Assembly (NCBI RefSeq): GCF_014842925.1
Contig: NZ_JACYXJ010000006.1
Location: forward strand, 124,001 to 188,000
Origin: Roseibium polysiphoniae
GTDB taxonomy: Bacteria; Pseudomonadota; Alphaproteobacteria; Rhizobiales; Stappiaceae
Direction: 5' to 3'
Length of the DNA stretch: 64,000 bases
Shown here in pieces: positions 44,286-52,855 of the stretch. A program made the translations under genes and the position numbers. The first letter of the stretch is position 1. Each line of letters starts with the position of its first letter. The notes below the pieces were generated by a model. It did not search any database, was not told the origin of the DNA, and was given only the letters and a program-made list of their open reading frames with translations.

Positions 44286-45359
44286 TTAGTCCGGTATTAC
44301 GATCCCGATCTTGCCAATGTAGGCCTTGGCCAGAAAGTCCTCTTGCGCTGCACGCAGCTCCTTCAAGGGAAAGGTTCGCGCCACCGTCGGCTTGATTTCT
44401 CCAGTCTCAATATACCTCACCAGATCGGTGAAGACATTGACCGGCTGACGCGTGCTGCCGATCAAGGTGAGATCCTTGAGGTAAAGCGTGCGTAGGTCCA
44501 GTTCGACAATCGGCCCCGCGATGGCACCTGATGTGACATAGCGACCACCGGTGCGCAGGGCATCGATCAAGGCGTTCCAGCGCGCGCCGCCAACGAGATC
44601 CAGGACCACGTCATAGGCCTCTTTTCCCAGTTCCGCGTCACGATCCAGAGTCGCATCTGCGCCCAGCGCACGAAGATCTGCGGCCTTTGCCGGGCTGGTC
44701 ACAGCAGTGACATGCGCGCCGCGTCTCTTTGCCAACTGAATGGCCGCCGAGCCAACGCCGCCTGAAGCACCGGTGATCAGAACGCGCTCGCCTGCGAGCC
44801 CGGCACGCTGGATCATGCCCTCTGCAGTCGAAAACGCGCAGGGAAACGAAGCAAGCTCGACATCCGTGAGGTCCGAGCGCACGGCGACTGCGTTGACAGA
44901 CGCAATCGTGGTGTATTCGGCAAACGCGCCATCGCGCTCCGAGCCCATCGTGGCAAGTGCGTGGGGATCTTCTGACCCTACAGGACGATGCATCGGGCGC
45001 AGCAAAACCCTTTCACCGATACGCCCCGGATCAACGCCTTCGCCAACGGCGGCAATCTTGCCGCAGCAATCTGCGCCCTGAATACGAGGGAAGGACAAGG
45101 CCCCAGCCCATCCGCCTTCAAGATCCTCGGAATCCTCATAGCCGTCTGTTGCGGCGACAGCCGTGTCGCCGCGCACAGTCTTTGAATACCAGCCGATGCG
45201 GGTGTTCACATCCGTGTTGTTGACGGCAGACGCGCCGACGCGAACAAGGACATCTCCCGGTACGGGCGCCGGAACCGGCAGGTCCTCGCGCCAGACCAAT
45301 TTGTCGAGGCCGCCATGCCCTGTCAGGACCATGCCCTTCATTGTTTCTGGAAGTGCCAT
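44286..45359 (-). CDS. Zinc-type alcohol dehydrogenase-like MDR oxidoreductase
   Basis: 357 residues of the medium-chain dehydrogenase/reductase family. An N-terminal GroES-like domain (PVPAPVPGDVLVRVGASAVNNTDVNTRIGWY, IQGADCCGKIAAVGEGVDPGRIGERVLL) is followed by a Rossmann domain with VLITGASGGVGSAAIQLAKRRGAHVTAV. The pattern favours the quinone oxidoreductase/alkenal reductase side and lacks a full structural-zinc Cys set. ATG 45359 follows a GGGG run. Divergent from a TetR gene across a double palindromic operator, so its inducer is probably a substrate or related electrophile. Confidence 0.9.
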   Translation of the reverse strand: MALPETMKGMVLTGHGGLDKLVWREDLPVPAPVPGDVLVRVGASAVNNTDVNTRIGWYSKTVRGDTAVAATDGYEDSEDLEGGWAGALSFPRIQGADCCGKIAAVGEGVDPGRIGERVLLRPMHRPVGSEDPHALATMGSERDGAFAEYTTIASVNAVAVRSDLTDVELASFPCAFSTAEGMIQRAGLAGERVLITGASGGVGSAAIQLAKRRGAHVTAVTSPAKAADLRALGADATLDRDAELGKEAYDVVLDLVGGARWNALIDALRTGGRYVTSGAIAGPIVELDLRTLYLKDLTLIGSTRQPVNVFTDLVRYIETGEIKPTVARTFPLKELRAAQEDFLAKAYIGKIGIVIPD

Positions 45360-45376
45360 CACGGCCCCCTTAGTTG

Positions 45377-45420
45377 GTAGAATGATTACTCTACTTGCCT
45401 TGGTAGAGGGATCATTCTAC
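45377..45420. promoter_or_regulatory. Double palindromic operator for the TetR-type regulator
   Basis: Two 18-bp imperfect palindromes, GTAGAATGATTACTCTAC (45377-45394) and GTAGAGGGATCATTCTAC (45403-45420), lie as inverted copies around TTGCCTTG; 16 of 18 positions agree after reversal. Each has GTAGA and TCTAC ends. The pair fills the 71-base gap between the MDR gene and tetR and ends ten bases before the regulator ATG, so bound repressor would block both promoters. Confidence 0.8.
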
Positions 45421-45430
45421 ATAGTCAAGC

Positions 45431-45958
45431 ATGAACGCGACAATGACCAAGATCGCCTCCGGGCTTGAACACGCCTTTGCGCTCCGCGGCTTTGCGGAGC
45501 CAAGCGTCGAGGACCTGCGCGAAGCGGCCGGTGTCAGTCTCAGAACCCTTTATAAGTACACACCGTCACGCGATGACATGGTGCTGGCAGCTCTTGAGCA
45601 TCGACATCAACGCTATCTGGCAAGCACCTTCAACGATCTGCCTGAGGATCAGGCCATGGCAACCGACAGCCTGATGGACCGGATTGGCGCATGGATGCTG
45701 AATGAGGCGTCTCATGGGTGCCTCTTTCATGCCGCTGTGGCCGCAGCGCCCGGAGATGCACGGCTTCGCGCGCTTCTGGAGCGGCACAAGGGAGAGGTGT
45801 CAGAGCGCGCTGCCCGGGCCTGCGGTCTGACGCAACATCAGGTGGATCTGAACCTGATCATCGAGGGCCTCATGCAAAGCTGGCCAATTCATCGCGAAGA
45901 GGCTGTTGCAAGCGCGAAACGGCTCAGCGGGCTGCTCAGGGTTCGAACCTGTAAATGA
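45431..45958 (+). CDS. TetR/AcrR family transcriptional regulator
   Basis: 175 residues. The HTH is near the amino end (FAEPSVEDLREAAGVSLRTLYKYTPSRDDMVLAAL), the rest is a helical ligand-binding dimer domain (GAWMLNEASHGCLFHAAVAAAPGDARLRALLERHKGEV). It starts only ten bases beyond the second operator palindrome, with no strong Shine-Dalgarno; a start four codons later (45443) is possible, or the message is nearly leaderless. Expected to repress itself and the divergent MDR oxidoreductase. Confidence 0.9.
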   Translation: MNATMTKIASGLEHAFALRGFAEPSVEDLREAAGVSLRTLYKYTPSRDDMVLAALEHRHQRYLASTFNDLPEDQAMATDSLMDRIGAWMLNEASHGCLFHAAVAAAPGDARLRALLERHKGEVSERAARACGLTQHQVDLNLIIEGLMQSWPIHREEAVASAKRLSGLLRVRTCK

Positions 45959-46680
45959 CTTGCGAATACTAAGGACTGATTTCCCAAGGCCACGCACTCA
46001 GCGGGCCTGACGAAACCAATCGGGAGCTGAGGGCCAATCGCAGAGCCACCTATCTGTCAGGCTTGAAAAAACTGACAAGGGCCGCCGGCTCAAGTGATTC
46101 CTCATGTCCGTCAATATCCTATCCGAAATCGTGAACATTCTCGTCACAGTTTGATGCCGAAAAACATCCTTATGGACGTGATGGGGAAAAGCGTCTGCTG
46201 CGAGACAGAGTAGATTTGACAGGACATAACGCGCCAAATGCTGGTTAACAGCTCTGATTTCTCCTAAGAGATTAATTTTTTTTTGATTTCTTCAAAAAAG
46301 CTGTTCAATACTCAAGAAAGACAAATAACAATAATTGACATCACAAGTTCAAAGCAAAGGAGAACCTTCCGTAAAATATAACAGGGTTAATTACACTCTG
46401 GAGTGTAAATACAAGCAATTTTCGCTCCTGACTTTTCGACCGCGCAACGGCTTACAAAAACCAACAAGGGCGATGTCGCGGTTGCCAAAGTCCAGAAGAA
46501 ACAAAGTGCACGTGGTGAAAGCGCATACCTGACCAGAAGATGTCGGGATGCCGAGAAAACCCAGACTGCGGATCAAAACCGCAAAAAACCGAAGGAAGCC
46601 AAAGGCATCACTGTCTTGTCCTTCCTTTAAAAAACAGCAAGCGGGTGAGTTGGGCCGCTTTCCTTTAACAGGAGGCGAGT
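45959..46680 (+). other. Long AT-rich leader region upstream of dnaA
   Basis: 722 bases without a convincing gene. Several short open frames lack good starts and family resemblance. Features seen: two TTGACA hexamers (46216 and 46335 areas), an A/T-rich tract at 46260-46330, the perfect palindrome at 46391-46408 and an AAGGAG not followed by a start codon (about 46358). No match to the DnaA box TTATCCACA was found, so it is not an obvious oriC. Confidence 0.5.
46391..46408. promoter_or_regulatory. Perfect palindrome in the dnaA leader
   Basis: TTACACTCTGGAGTGTAA: two 8-base arms around TG. It lies 272 bases before the dnaA start in an AT-rich stretch and has the form of an operator for a dimeric regulator; the protein is unknown. 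Confidence 0.4.
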
Positions 46681-48132
46681 ATGCAGATTCAAAGTGTGAA
46701 CGGAACGGAACGCTGGGATCGTGTGAAGTCTAAATTGAGAGAAGAACTTGGAGATGACGCTTATTTCAACTGGTTTGGGCGCGTTATTCTCGAAGAAAAC
46801 GATGGGGATGTTGTTCGGCTGTCAGTGCCGACACGCTTCCTGAAACACTGGATCCAATCCCACTACGAAGAGCAGTTGGTCGGCCTTTGGCAACACGAGT
46901 GCCGGGACATCAACAGCATCGAATTGACGGTTCGCAGCGCACTTCGCCCAAGCAAGGCCAAGCCCAAAAAACTCATACCCACCAATGCATCACCGGCCCG
47001 TGCCAGCTATGCCCACCCGGGCTTGCCAGATGCCATTCGCTATCCGCAGGTGCCCATCGCCCTCGGCGACGCCGACGAGGAAACTCTGATTGAATTCCTG
47101 AAAGGCGCGCCGACCAATCCACGAAACTCCTTCGAGTCCTTTGTCGAAGGAGATTCCAATGGGCTTGCCTTCGAGGCAGCCCGTAAAATCGCAGGTGGTC
47201 AAAACGAAGCCCTCGATCTGCTGTACCTTCATGGCGCTGTCGGGTTCGGCAAGACCCATCTGCTCCATGCCGTTGCGACGGAGGCAAGGTCTCGCGGACA
47301 GACTGTCTGCTATCTGACCGCCGAGTATTTCATGTACCATCTCGTGCCGGCGTTGAAGTCCCGCTCGTTCCAGGCCCTGAAACGGATCCTTGCATCAATC
47401 AACGTTTTGCTGGTCGACGACATGCAGTTCCTCCATGGCAAACAGGCCCAGGCGGACTTCAGCGAGACACTTCTGTCGCTCATGCAACCGGTCAAGCACG
47501 TCATCGTGGCTGCTGATCGCCCGCCGCTGCAACTGGAAACGGTCGAGTGCGGACTGCGTGACCGGCTTTGTGATGGACTGGTGGTGGGTTTGCAGCCCCC
47601 GGACTTCGCCCTGCGCCGCGGTATTCTGACAAGGCGGCTGGCAGCGGCCAAGAAGCTTCTGCCGACGTTCGACATCCCGAAGGAGGTGCTCGATTATGTC
47701 GCCTGCCATGTCACAGCCTGCGGCAGAGACCTGGAAGGTGCCATCAACCGGCTCTATGCCCACCACCAGCTGACATCTCAGGCAATCACCCCCTATCTCG
47801 CCGACAAGATCCTCAGCGATCTGGTTCGTTCGGGTGAGAAACGCAACATCAAGATCGAGGAGATTCAGCAGGTGGTGTGCAAGCACTACAGCGTCAGCAA
47901 GGCTGACCTCCTGTCCGCCTGCCGGTCCCGCAATCTGGTCCGCCCAAGACAGATCGCCATGTATCTGTCGAAGGTGTTGACACCGCGTTCCCTGCCCGAG
48001 ATCGGCAAGCGCTTCGGAGGCCGTGATCACACAACGGTTCTTCATGCAGTCCGTAAGATCGAGGCGCAATCACAGGCCGATACGAGTTTGGGACAGGAAC
48101 TGGCGCTGCTCAAGCGGCTCGCGCACAGCTAA
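46681..48132 (+). CDS. dnaA: Chromosomal replication initiator DnaA (divergent sequence)
   Basis: 483 residues with DnaA domains in order: domain I (WDRVKSKLREELGDDAYFNWFGRVIL...VPTRFLKHWIQSHY), a linker, an AAA+ domain with Walker A GAVGFGKT (185-192), Walker B VLLVDDMQFL (Asp246-Asp247), sensor I AADRPP and arginine-finger region LRDRLCDGL, and DNA-binding domain IV with GGRDHTTVLHAVRKIE (446 on). Strong GGAGGCGAGT start site. Several normally near-invariant positions differ (for example FSETLLSL and LKRILASIN in the AAA+ core), so it could be a paralogue or simply a fast-evolving DnaA. Two hairpins follow. Confidence 0.85.
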   Translation: MQIQSVNGTERWDRVKSKLREELGDDAYFNWFGRVILEENDGDVVRLSVPTRFLKHWIQSHYEEQLVGLWQHECRDINSIELTVRSALRPSKAKPKKLIPTNASPARASYAHPGLPDAIRYPQVPIALGDADEETLIEFLKGAPTNPRNSFESFVEGDSNGLAFEAARKIAGGQNEALDLLYLHGAVGFGKTHLLHAVATEARSRGQTVCYLTAEYFMYHLVPALKSRSFQALKRILASINVLLVDDMQFLHGKQAQADFSETLLSLMQPVKHVIVAADRPPLQLETVECGLRDRLCDGLVVGLQPPDFALRRGILTRRLAAAKKLLPTFDIPKEVLDYVACHVTACGRDLEGAINRLYAHHQLTSQAITPYLADKILSDLVRSGEKRNIKIEEIQQVVCKHYSVSKADLLSACRSRNLVRPRQIAMYLSKVLTPRSLPEIGKRFGGRDHTTVLHAVRKIEAQSQADTSLGQELALLKRLAHS

Positions 48133-48159
48133 ACGCGGCAAGTCGCCGGCAGAGGCCAG
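48132..48159 (+). repeat. Inverted repeat after dnaA
   Basis: GTCGCCGGC (48132-48140) and GCCGGCGAC (48151-48159) form a perfect 9-bp stem with a 10-base loop just behind the dnaA stop; no T-run follows, but a proper terminator begins 16 bases on. Confidence 0.6.
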
Positions 48160-48174
48160 AGCCGGCGACGGCAA

Positions 48175-48205
48175 GGGCGGGGATTCCTGATCCCCGCCCT
48201 TTTTG
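48175..48205. terminator. Intrinsic terminator after dnaA
   Basis: GGGCGGGGA (48175-48183) / TCCCCGCCC (48191-48199), loop TTCCTGA, then TTTTT. Could also serve the convergent methyltransferase gene, though its minus-strand side lacks a T-run. Confidence 0.88.
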
Positions 48206-48237
48206 CGTTTAAATCTCAGAGACAACCGTGTGACGCA

Positions 48238-49068
48238 TTACGCCGCCAGCTGGGCAACAACCAAGTGCCCTGGCACCGGTTCGCCGTCTTCAAGACGCAC
48301 GGTGATCGGATCCATGGCCAATACCTTGAAACCATGAGCCTCAAGACCGCGGCGCAAGTAGCCCTCGCCTTGGGCAAAACGCTGTTTTGCACCGACCATG
48401 TAGTCCCTGCCAGCCAGAGTGCTTTCAGGCAGCGTCTCGGTTGAAAAGGCAAAGTAGCCCTTGGCTTCAAGCCGATCAGCGGCCCCGGCCAGGATGGGTT
48501 CGATCGCGCCCAGATAGGGAAAGACATCCGTTGCGGCGATCAGATCCCAACGCGGGCGGCTTCCGTCTTCGTCCTCGAACTCTTGTAGAAACTCGACCGC
48601 CTCACCGACGTAAAGGTCATCATAGACCTCCCGGTCATAGGCCAGTTCCACAATCCGCTCCGAGAGGTCGACCCCTGTCTGATGTTTGGCGCAATCAGCG
48701 AAAGCAACACCCGTCAGGCCGGTGCCGCACCCCAGATCCAGGAGGCTATCGAACGGGCCAATGCCAAGTTTGCGGACAAGATCCCGCAGCAAGAGCGGTA
48801 CGCAGTAGCCCAGCTGATCGACCAATATGTCATCGAAAACATCTGCATGTTGATCAAACAGTGTCGCCACATAGGCGTCCGGCATTTTCTCGGGAGACTT
48901 CTCGTGCCCCATCGCTGCGAGGCGGATGGAGACACCGCCGGGATCTGATGGGTCGAGACTGAACGCCTGGCGATAGTGAACCGCTGCCTGATCATGATTG
49001 CCGGCTTTCTCCAGCTCGAGCCCCTTGTTGTAGGCCTCGGCGAGGGCATCATCATCGATTTCGCTCAT
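48238..49068 (-). CDS. TPR-containing SAM-dependent methyltransferase (COG4976-like)
   Basis: 276 residues. Residues 5-45 carry a TPR-like unit (AEAYNKGLELEKAGNHDQAAVHYRQAFSLDPSDP); a class I methyltransferase domain follows with LLDLGCGTGLTGVAFAD, GVDLSERIVELA and DLIAATDVFPYLG. The linker MPDAYVATLFDQHADVFDDILVDQLGY is characteristic of the predicted methyltransferase group with TPR repeats. Substrate unknown. Alone on the minus strand, convergent with dnaA. Confidence 0.87.
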   Translation of the reverse strand: MSEIDDDALAEAYNKGLELEKAGNHDQAAVHYRQAFSLDPSDPGGVSIRLAAMGHEKSPEKMPDAYVATLFDQHADVFDDILVDQLGYCVPLLLRDLVRKLGIGPFDSLLDLGCGTGLTGVAFADCAKHQTGVDLSERIVELAYDREVYDDLYVGEAVEFLQEFEDEDGSRPRWDLIAATDVFPYLGAIEPILAGAADRLEAKGYFAFSTETLPESTLAGRDYMVGAKQRFAQGEGYLRRGLEAHGFKVLAMDPITVRLEDGEPVPGHLVVAQLAA

Positions 49069-49194
49069 GTCGCGGTTCCAGTTCTTATGGTTTTATGGGC
49101 AGATACGCAGCATTCGGTGCCGCTAGGACCTATCGGGCGCCCGTCTTAACGGGGGCGGATCTCTCAGACTAGACGTTTCTCAGCCTCTTGGCGG

Positions 49195-49935
49195 TCAGAA
49201 CAGGTCTAGCTGATCCTTCGCTGTGTCTTTGGCAACTTTTGTTTTTTGCCCGGCTGTTTCGCCAGGGTCCGGGATCACGATTTCAAGCAAGGACCCATCG
49301 TCGTTGGCGACCGAATTCACGCGGGTGGAAACTGGGTCGGCGACCAGATAGTCCTCCGGAGCCGGCCTCAAGAGCTGGCTCGCGTCCCGGGCCATGATAT
49401 TTCCCGTGTCCAGCCAAGTGTCGAAATCTTCCGGCATAAGGATGGCCGGCATCCGGTGATGAATGCGACGGACAGACTGATTCGCATCTGTCGTCAAAAT
49501 CGCGCCCGTATCGATATCGCCGCCGTCCGGATCCGACCAGATTTCCCACAGCCCTGCAAAAGCCATCAGGCCACCATCGGCGGGTCGAATGAAATAAGGC
49601 TGCTTTCCTTCGGCGGTTCGGCGCCACTCATAAAAGCCGGAAACAGGAAAGAGACAACGGTGGTGACGCATGGCTCCACGGAAGGACGGCTTGTGCTCGG
49701 CCGTCTCCGACCTTGCATTAATTAGCAATGTAAAACTCGCAGGATCCTTGACCCAAGGCGGGATCAAGCCCCACCGCACAAGGGCAAAGTGCCGGCCACC
49801 ATGTTCCTGGCGAACCGTTGCAACAGGCTGGGTCGGCGCTATGTTGAAGCGAGGCGGAAAATTCGGCTGTTCAATGTAATCAAACAAGGCCCGAACGTCA
49901 TTCGGAGTCGCTGTCAAGGTGAACCGGCCGCACAT
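49195..49935 (-). CDS. yedK: SOS response-associated peptidase YedK/HMCES
   Basis: 246-residue SRAP protein that covalently traps abasic sites in single-stranded DNA through Cys2. MCGRF at the amino end, NIAPTQPVATV, INARSE, FPVSGFYEW and HHRMPAIL supply Cys2, Asn, Glu and His of the active site. The long C-terminus ends DQLDLF. No LexA site was recognised upstream. Stands alone on the minus strand. Confidence 0.94.
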   Translation of the reverse strand: MCGRFTLTATPNDVRALFDYIEQPNFPPRFNIAPTQPVATVRQEHGGRHFALVRWGLIPPWVKDPASFTLLINARSETAEHKPSFRGAMRHHRCLFPVSGFYEWRRTAEGKQPYFIRPADGGLMAFAGLWEIWSDPDGGDIDTGAILTTDANQSVRRIHHRMPAILMPEDFDTWLDTGNIMARDASQLLRPAPEDYLVADPVSTRVNSVANDDGSLLEIVIPDPGETAGQKTKVAKDTAKDQLDLF

Positions 49936-50018
49936 GAAATGTCTTTGGCATGAAGTTAGGCAATTGGCAACGAAGAGCCGCTAGCTTAGCAAAGAATTCA
50001 AGAGCGTGGGGGAACGGC

Positions 50019-50531
50019 ATGCAATGCGATGATCCAGTTCTAGGCGTCGGGCCGCTCGCCGCCGATAAGCTGGAACAGGCAAATATCAATCCGAAAACCG
50101 GATTGGCGACAGACTATCTCAATCACTTCAACGAGGTGGTCATGCTGCTCGAGATGCTGCCCGCAATGCCGGACTGCGCCGAGGACGTTCTTGATTGGGC
50201 GCCGCTCGACTATGAATCCCATTTCGAAAAATCGACCTTCTCCGACAAGCAGCTTGCGATCCTTGCCTTCCACGCAGCCCCGGTGAACCTGCGCACCCAC
50301 CTGGAACAGCGGGTTGCCCAGATTGATGCGGCCGTGACCGAAGCACAGGACATGCTGCGCAAGACGCCGGATCCGTCGTTGATGGCCGATCAGATCGCAT
50401 CCCTTGCGACCAACAGCATCAAGCCTCTGATTTCGGTGGCCAGTGGCGTGATCCACGGCCATGTGGAAGGTGAAGCGATCCAGCTCGAAGGCGATGAAGC
50501 CCAGGCCGAAATCGACGCTATGTTCGCTTAA
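50019..50531 (+). CDS. Conserved hypothetical protein
   Basis: 170 residues starting MQCDDPVLG, with GGGGGAACGGC just before the ATG. It is mainly helical and acidic, without signal peptide or membrane segment (PKTGLATDYLNHFNEVVMLLEMLPAMPDC, LDWAPLDYESHFEKSTFSDKQLAILAF). I recall similar unnamed proteins in Rhizobiales, but no domain can be given. It lies divergent to yedK and upstream of the Nudix gene. Confidence 0.72.
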   Translation: MQCDDPVLGVGPLAADKLEQANINPKTGLATDYLNHFNEVVMLLEMLPAMPDCAEDVLDWAPLDYESHFEKSTFSDKQLAILAFHAAPVNLRTHLEQRVAQIDAAVTEAQDMLRKTPDPSLMADQIASLATNSIKPLISVASGVIHGHVEGEAIQLEGDEAQAEIDAMFA

Positions 50532-50609
50532 GGCGTTTCTCCGGTCTAGCCACCATGCCTGTTGCCGCAGAGCCAATGACCTGCAGCCTCTTGGATCTGC
50601 GCTGTCTCT

Positions 50610-51056
50610 GTGAGACAAAACGGGATGCAGATCCCGCGTCTATATCCTCCGATCCCGCTGCTGGGTGTCAGCGTCCTTTGCTACAGGGGCGATGATGTTC
50701 TGCTGATCAAACGCAGCAAACCGCCCTACCCCGAACACTGGAGCCTGCCGGGCGGGTTGGTTGATGTCGGCGAGCCTTTGAAAGAGGCCGCGGAGCGCGA
50801 ACTTCGCGAGGAAACAGGTGTCCTTGCCGATATTGACGTGCCGCGCGAGACCTTTGACAGCATAGAGCGCGACGAGGACGGCCGGGTGCGCAGCCATTTC
50901 GTGCTGGCGGTCTTTTGCGGACCATACCTGTCAGGCGACGTGCTGGCGGGAGACGATGCCATGGACGCAAGGTGGCTCGGCTGCGCGGCTCTCCAAGACC
51001 TTTTGACGACCCCAGGCACCCCGGAGCGGGTTCAGCGCCTTCTTGATCGACGCTGA
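50610..51056 (+). CDS. Nudix hydrolase (ADP-ribose pyrophosphatase-like)
   Basis: 148 residues. The Nudix box is complete: GGLVDVGEPLKEAAERELREETGV matches Gx5Ex7REUxEExGU, preceded by SKPPYPEHWSLP. It would hydrolyse a nucleoside diphosphate linked to another moiety. Start is GTG at 50610 or ATG at 50625; neither has a strong site. It is followed 69 bases later by a TIGR02301 gene, a pairing I know from rhizobia. Confidence 0.9.
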   Translation: MRQNGMQIPRLYPPIPLLGVSVLCYRGDDVLLIKRSKPPYPEHWSLPGGLVDVGEPLKEAAERELREETGVLADIDVPRETFDSIERDEDGRVRSHFVLAVFCGPYLSGDVLAGDDAMDARWLGCAALQDLLTTPGTPERVQRLLDRR

Positions 51057-51125
51057 CACCGGATTTCCCCCGATTGCCGCTCTCTGGCCCTTGCGAACAC
51101 CAAGTGGCCTGCGCATGATCCACCG

Positions 51126-51536
51126 ATGAGCTTCCTGTTTGAAAAGCCCTTGGGCAATGTGGTTGCAGCGCCTCTCTTGGCACTGTTGGTGCTTGGCACA
51201 CCGCCTGGCGCCAAAGCACAGTCAGCAGACAATGCACCGCCCTATGAAGCCGATCTCATGCGCCTTTCGGAAGTCCTCGGCGCGCTTCATTTCCTGCGCC
51301 CCTTGTGCGGGCACGACGATCAGCCGAGCTGGCGCCAGCAGATGGAAGCCTTTCTCACTTCGGAGACACAGGACGGCAATCGGCATCGTCGTTTCATCGA
51401 GCGCTTCAACCAGGGATACCGTGGTTTTTCATCGGCTTATCGCAATTGCACTGCGTCCGCGCGTATCGCGATGGAACAATATGTTGCCGAGGGACAGACG
51501 CTGATCAGCGATGTCACGAGCCGCTACGGCCGCTGA
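51126..51536 (+). CDS. TIGR02301-family exported protein
   Basis: 136 residues with a hydrophobic leader (about 10-30, NVVAAPLLALLVLGTPPGAKA) and a mature helical domain RLSEVLGALHFLRPLCGHDDQPSWRQQMEAFLTSE...RRFIERFNQGYRGFSSAYRNCTASARIAMEQYVAEG, the pattern of the alphaproteobacterial TIGR02301 family; two cysteines may pair in the periplasm. Function unknown. Confidence 0.85.
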   Translation: MSFLFEKPLGNVVAAPLLALLVLGTPPGAKAQSADNAPPYEADLMRLSEVLGALHFLRPLCGHDDQPSWRQQMEAFLTSETQDGNRHRRFIERFNQGYRGFSSAYRNCTASARIAMEQYVAEGQTLISDVTSRYGR

Positions 51537-51728
51537 CGCTTGAAGCCGCTACGGCACTTATTACCACTTGGTTAACCTTTCCTATCTAATTTGTGGGTGG
51601 TTGTTAAGTTTGCGTTCACAGTTGGTTATCGGCCGGGTTTGCCGTGTTAGGATTTTTATCAAGAGATTCGGGGGCCACATCCGACGGGCGGCAAGATCCG
51701 CGGCTGTTCAGAACCAGTAAGGGAACGA

Positions 51729-52001
51729 ATGACTAACGACGATTTCACAGATGCGGCAATGGAAGCTGAGTTCGCCGAGGATGAAGACATCCGGCGCGCA
51801 GCTCTAGGCTTCATTTCGGACGCTTGGGCCGAAGCAATCGCATGCGGCGTCGACGCCGATGCTGTCGCACACGCGGCCATGTTCACCGCCCTTGCCGACC
51901 TTGTCACCACCTATGGTGAAGATGCCGTCGCAAAGCTGGCGGAAGGCCTGCCTGACCGGATCCAGCGCGGCGACTACACGGTCAATCGCATTCTACAGTA
52001 G
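51729..52001 (+). CDS. Small conserved hypothetical protein (90 aa)
   Basis: A soluble, acidic, helical 90-residue protein (DAAMEAEFAEDEDIRRAALGFISDAWAEAIACGVDADAVAHAAMFTALADLVTTYGEDAVAKLAEGLPDRIQRG). AAGGGAACG before the ATG is a fair ribosome site. The leader of 192 bases is comparatively AT-rich and probably holds the promoter. I cannot assign a family. Confidence 0.7.
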   Translation: MTNDDFTDAAMEAEFAEDEDIRRAALGFISDAWAEAIACGVDADAVAHAAMFTALADLVTTYGEDAVAKLAEGLPDRIQRGDYTVNRILQ

Positions 52002-52061
52002 AACGACCAACGCCTCACGGGGCGGCTGCCGAGCCGTTCCGCCTATTCCTGCATTTTCCAT

Positions 52062-52700
52062 TCAGAACAAGATTGTCAGGGCCAGATCTGTAAAGACAGC
52101 GAGCCCGAAAAGAACCAGAACGGTTCCGGCAATCCTGTTGGCGCTCTCCAGCCAGCGGTCATTGATCTGGCCGCTGAAGCGATGAACCGCGGCAGACACC
52201 AACGTCCACCACAACAAGGCTCCGAGGGCGACGCCGGACACCAGCGCGAGCGCGCCGATGTGATTGCCATGCTCCGGCCGCCAGCTGCCAAGCCCGCCGA
52301 TGATCGCAATGAACCCCAGAACGGCACCGGGATTTGTCAGCGTCATGAAAAATGCCGCCGTGGCATCGGCCCAAAGACCCGCTGCACCATTTCCAGGCTC
52401 GGTTTCAAGATGCGGGTGGGTGCGCAGGATCTTCAACCCGAAAGCGATCAGCAGCGTCCCGCCGACCAGCTTGATCAGATCCACCTGCCCCACGATAAAT
52501 TGAGTAACGGCTGAAACGCCAAACACGGCAACAGCCGCATAGATGGTATCTGCCAGGACAGCGCCAAGCCCGACGAGAATTCCCTCACGCGCGCCGCGTT
52601 GAACCGCATGCCGTATGGTCATGATGTTGACGGGACCGACGGGGGCACTCGTGATCAGGCCGATAGCCACTCCAAGGGCAATAAATCCAAATACGCTCAC
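52062..52700 (-). CDS. LysE family exporter
   Basis: 212 residues, six hydrophobic segments. GLITSAPVGPVNIMTIRHAVQRG at the amino end and FFMTLTNPGAVLGFIAIIGG are the LysE/RhtB signatures (P-x-G-P and NP). Family members export amino acids such as lysine, homoserine or threonine. The GTG at 52700 is used, with GAGG 11 bases upstream; a much longer frame upstream (to 52892) has no similarity. Divergent from the next gene. Confidence 0.88.
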   Translation of the reverse strand: MSVFGFIALGVAIGLITSAPVGPVNIMTIRHAVQRGAREGILVGLGAVLADTIYAAVAVFGVSAVTQFIVGQVDLIKLVGGTLLIAFGLKILRTHPHLETEPGNGAAGLWADATAAFFMTLTNPGAVLGFIAIIGGLGSWRPEHGNHIGALALVSGVALGALLWWTLVSAAVHRFSGQINDRWLESANRIAGTVLVLFGLAVFTDLALTILF

Positions 52701-52855
52701 GCGGCCAGTTTCCTCAACGGTTCTGCTCCCACCTGTGCGATACAGCCGGTCGCCGCCCTGCGCAAGGTCTCCGGCAATTTGCCTTGACGGTGGCCAGATG
52801 CCCCCCTTTGCGTGTATGCAAAGCCTGCCGATTCCGGCAGCGAGGGGTATGGCGT

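Noticed and set aside
45998..46237. 79-codon minus-strand frame between tetR and the dnaA leader
   Set aside because: No ribosome site, no family resemblance, mixed composition.
46335..46532. 65-codon frame upstream of dnaA starting at TTG
   Set aside because: Basic, low-complexity product; the nearby AAGGAG is not at a usable distance from its start codon.
46238..46680. Possible chromosomal origin next to dnaA
   Set aside because: AT-rich, but no TTATCCACA-type boxes or box clusters were found on either strand, and in this order of bacteria oriC is often away from dnaA.
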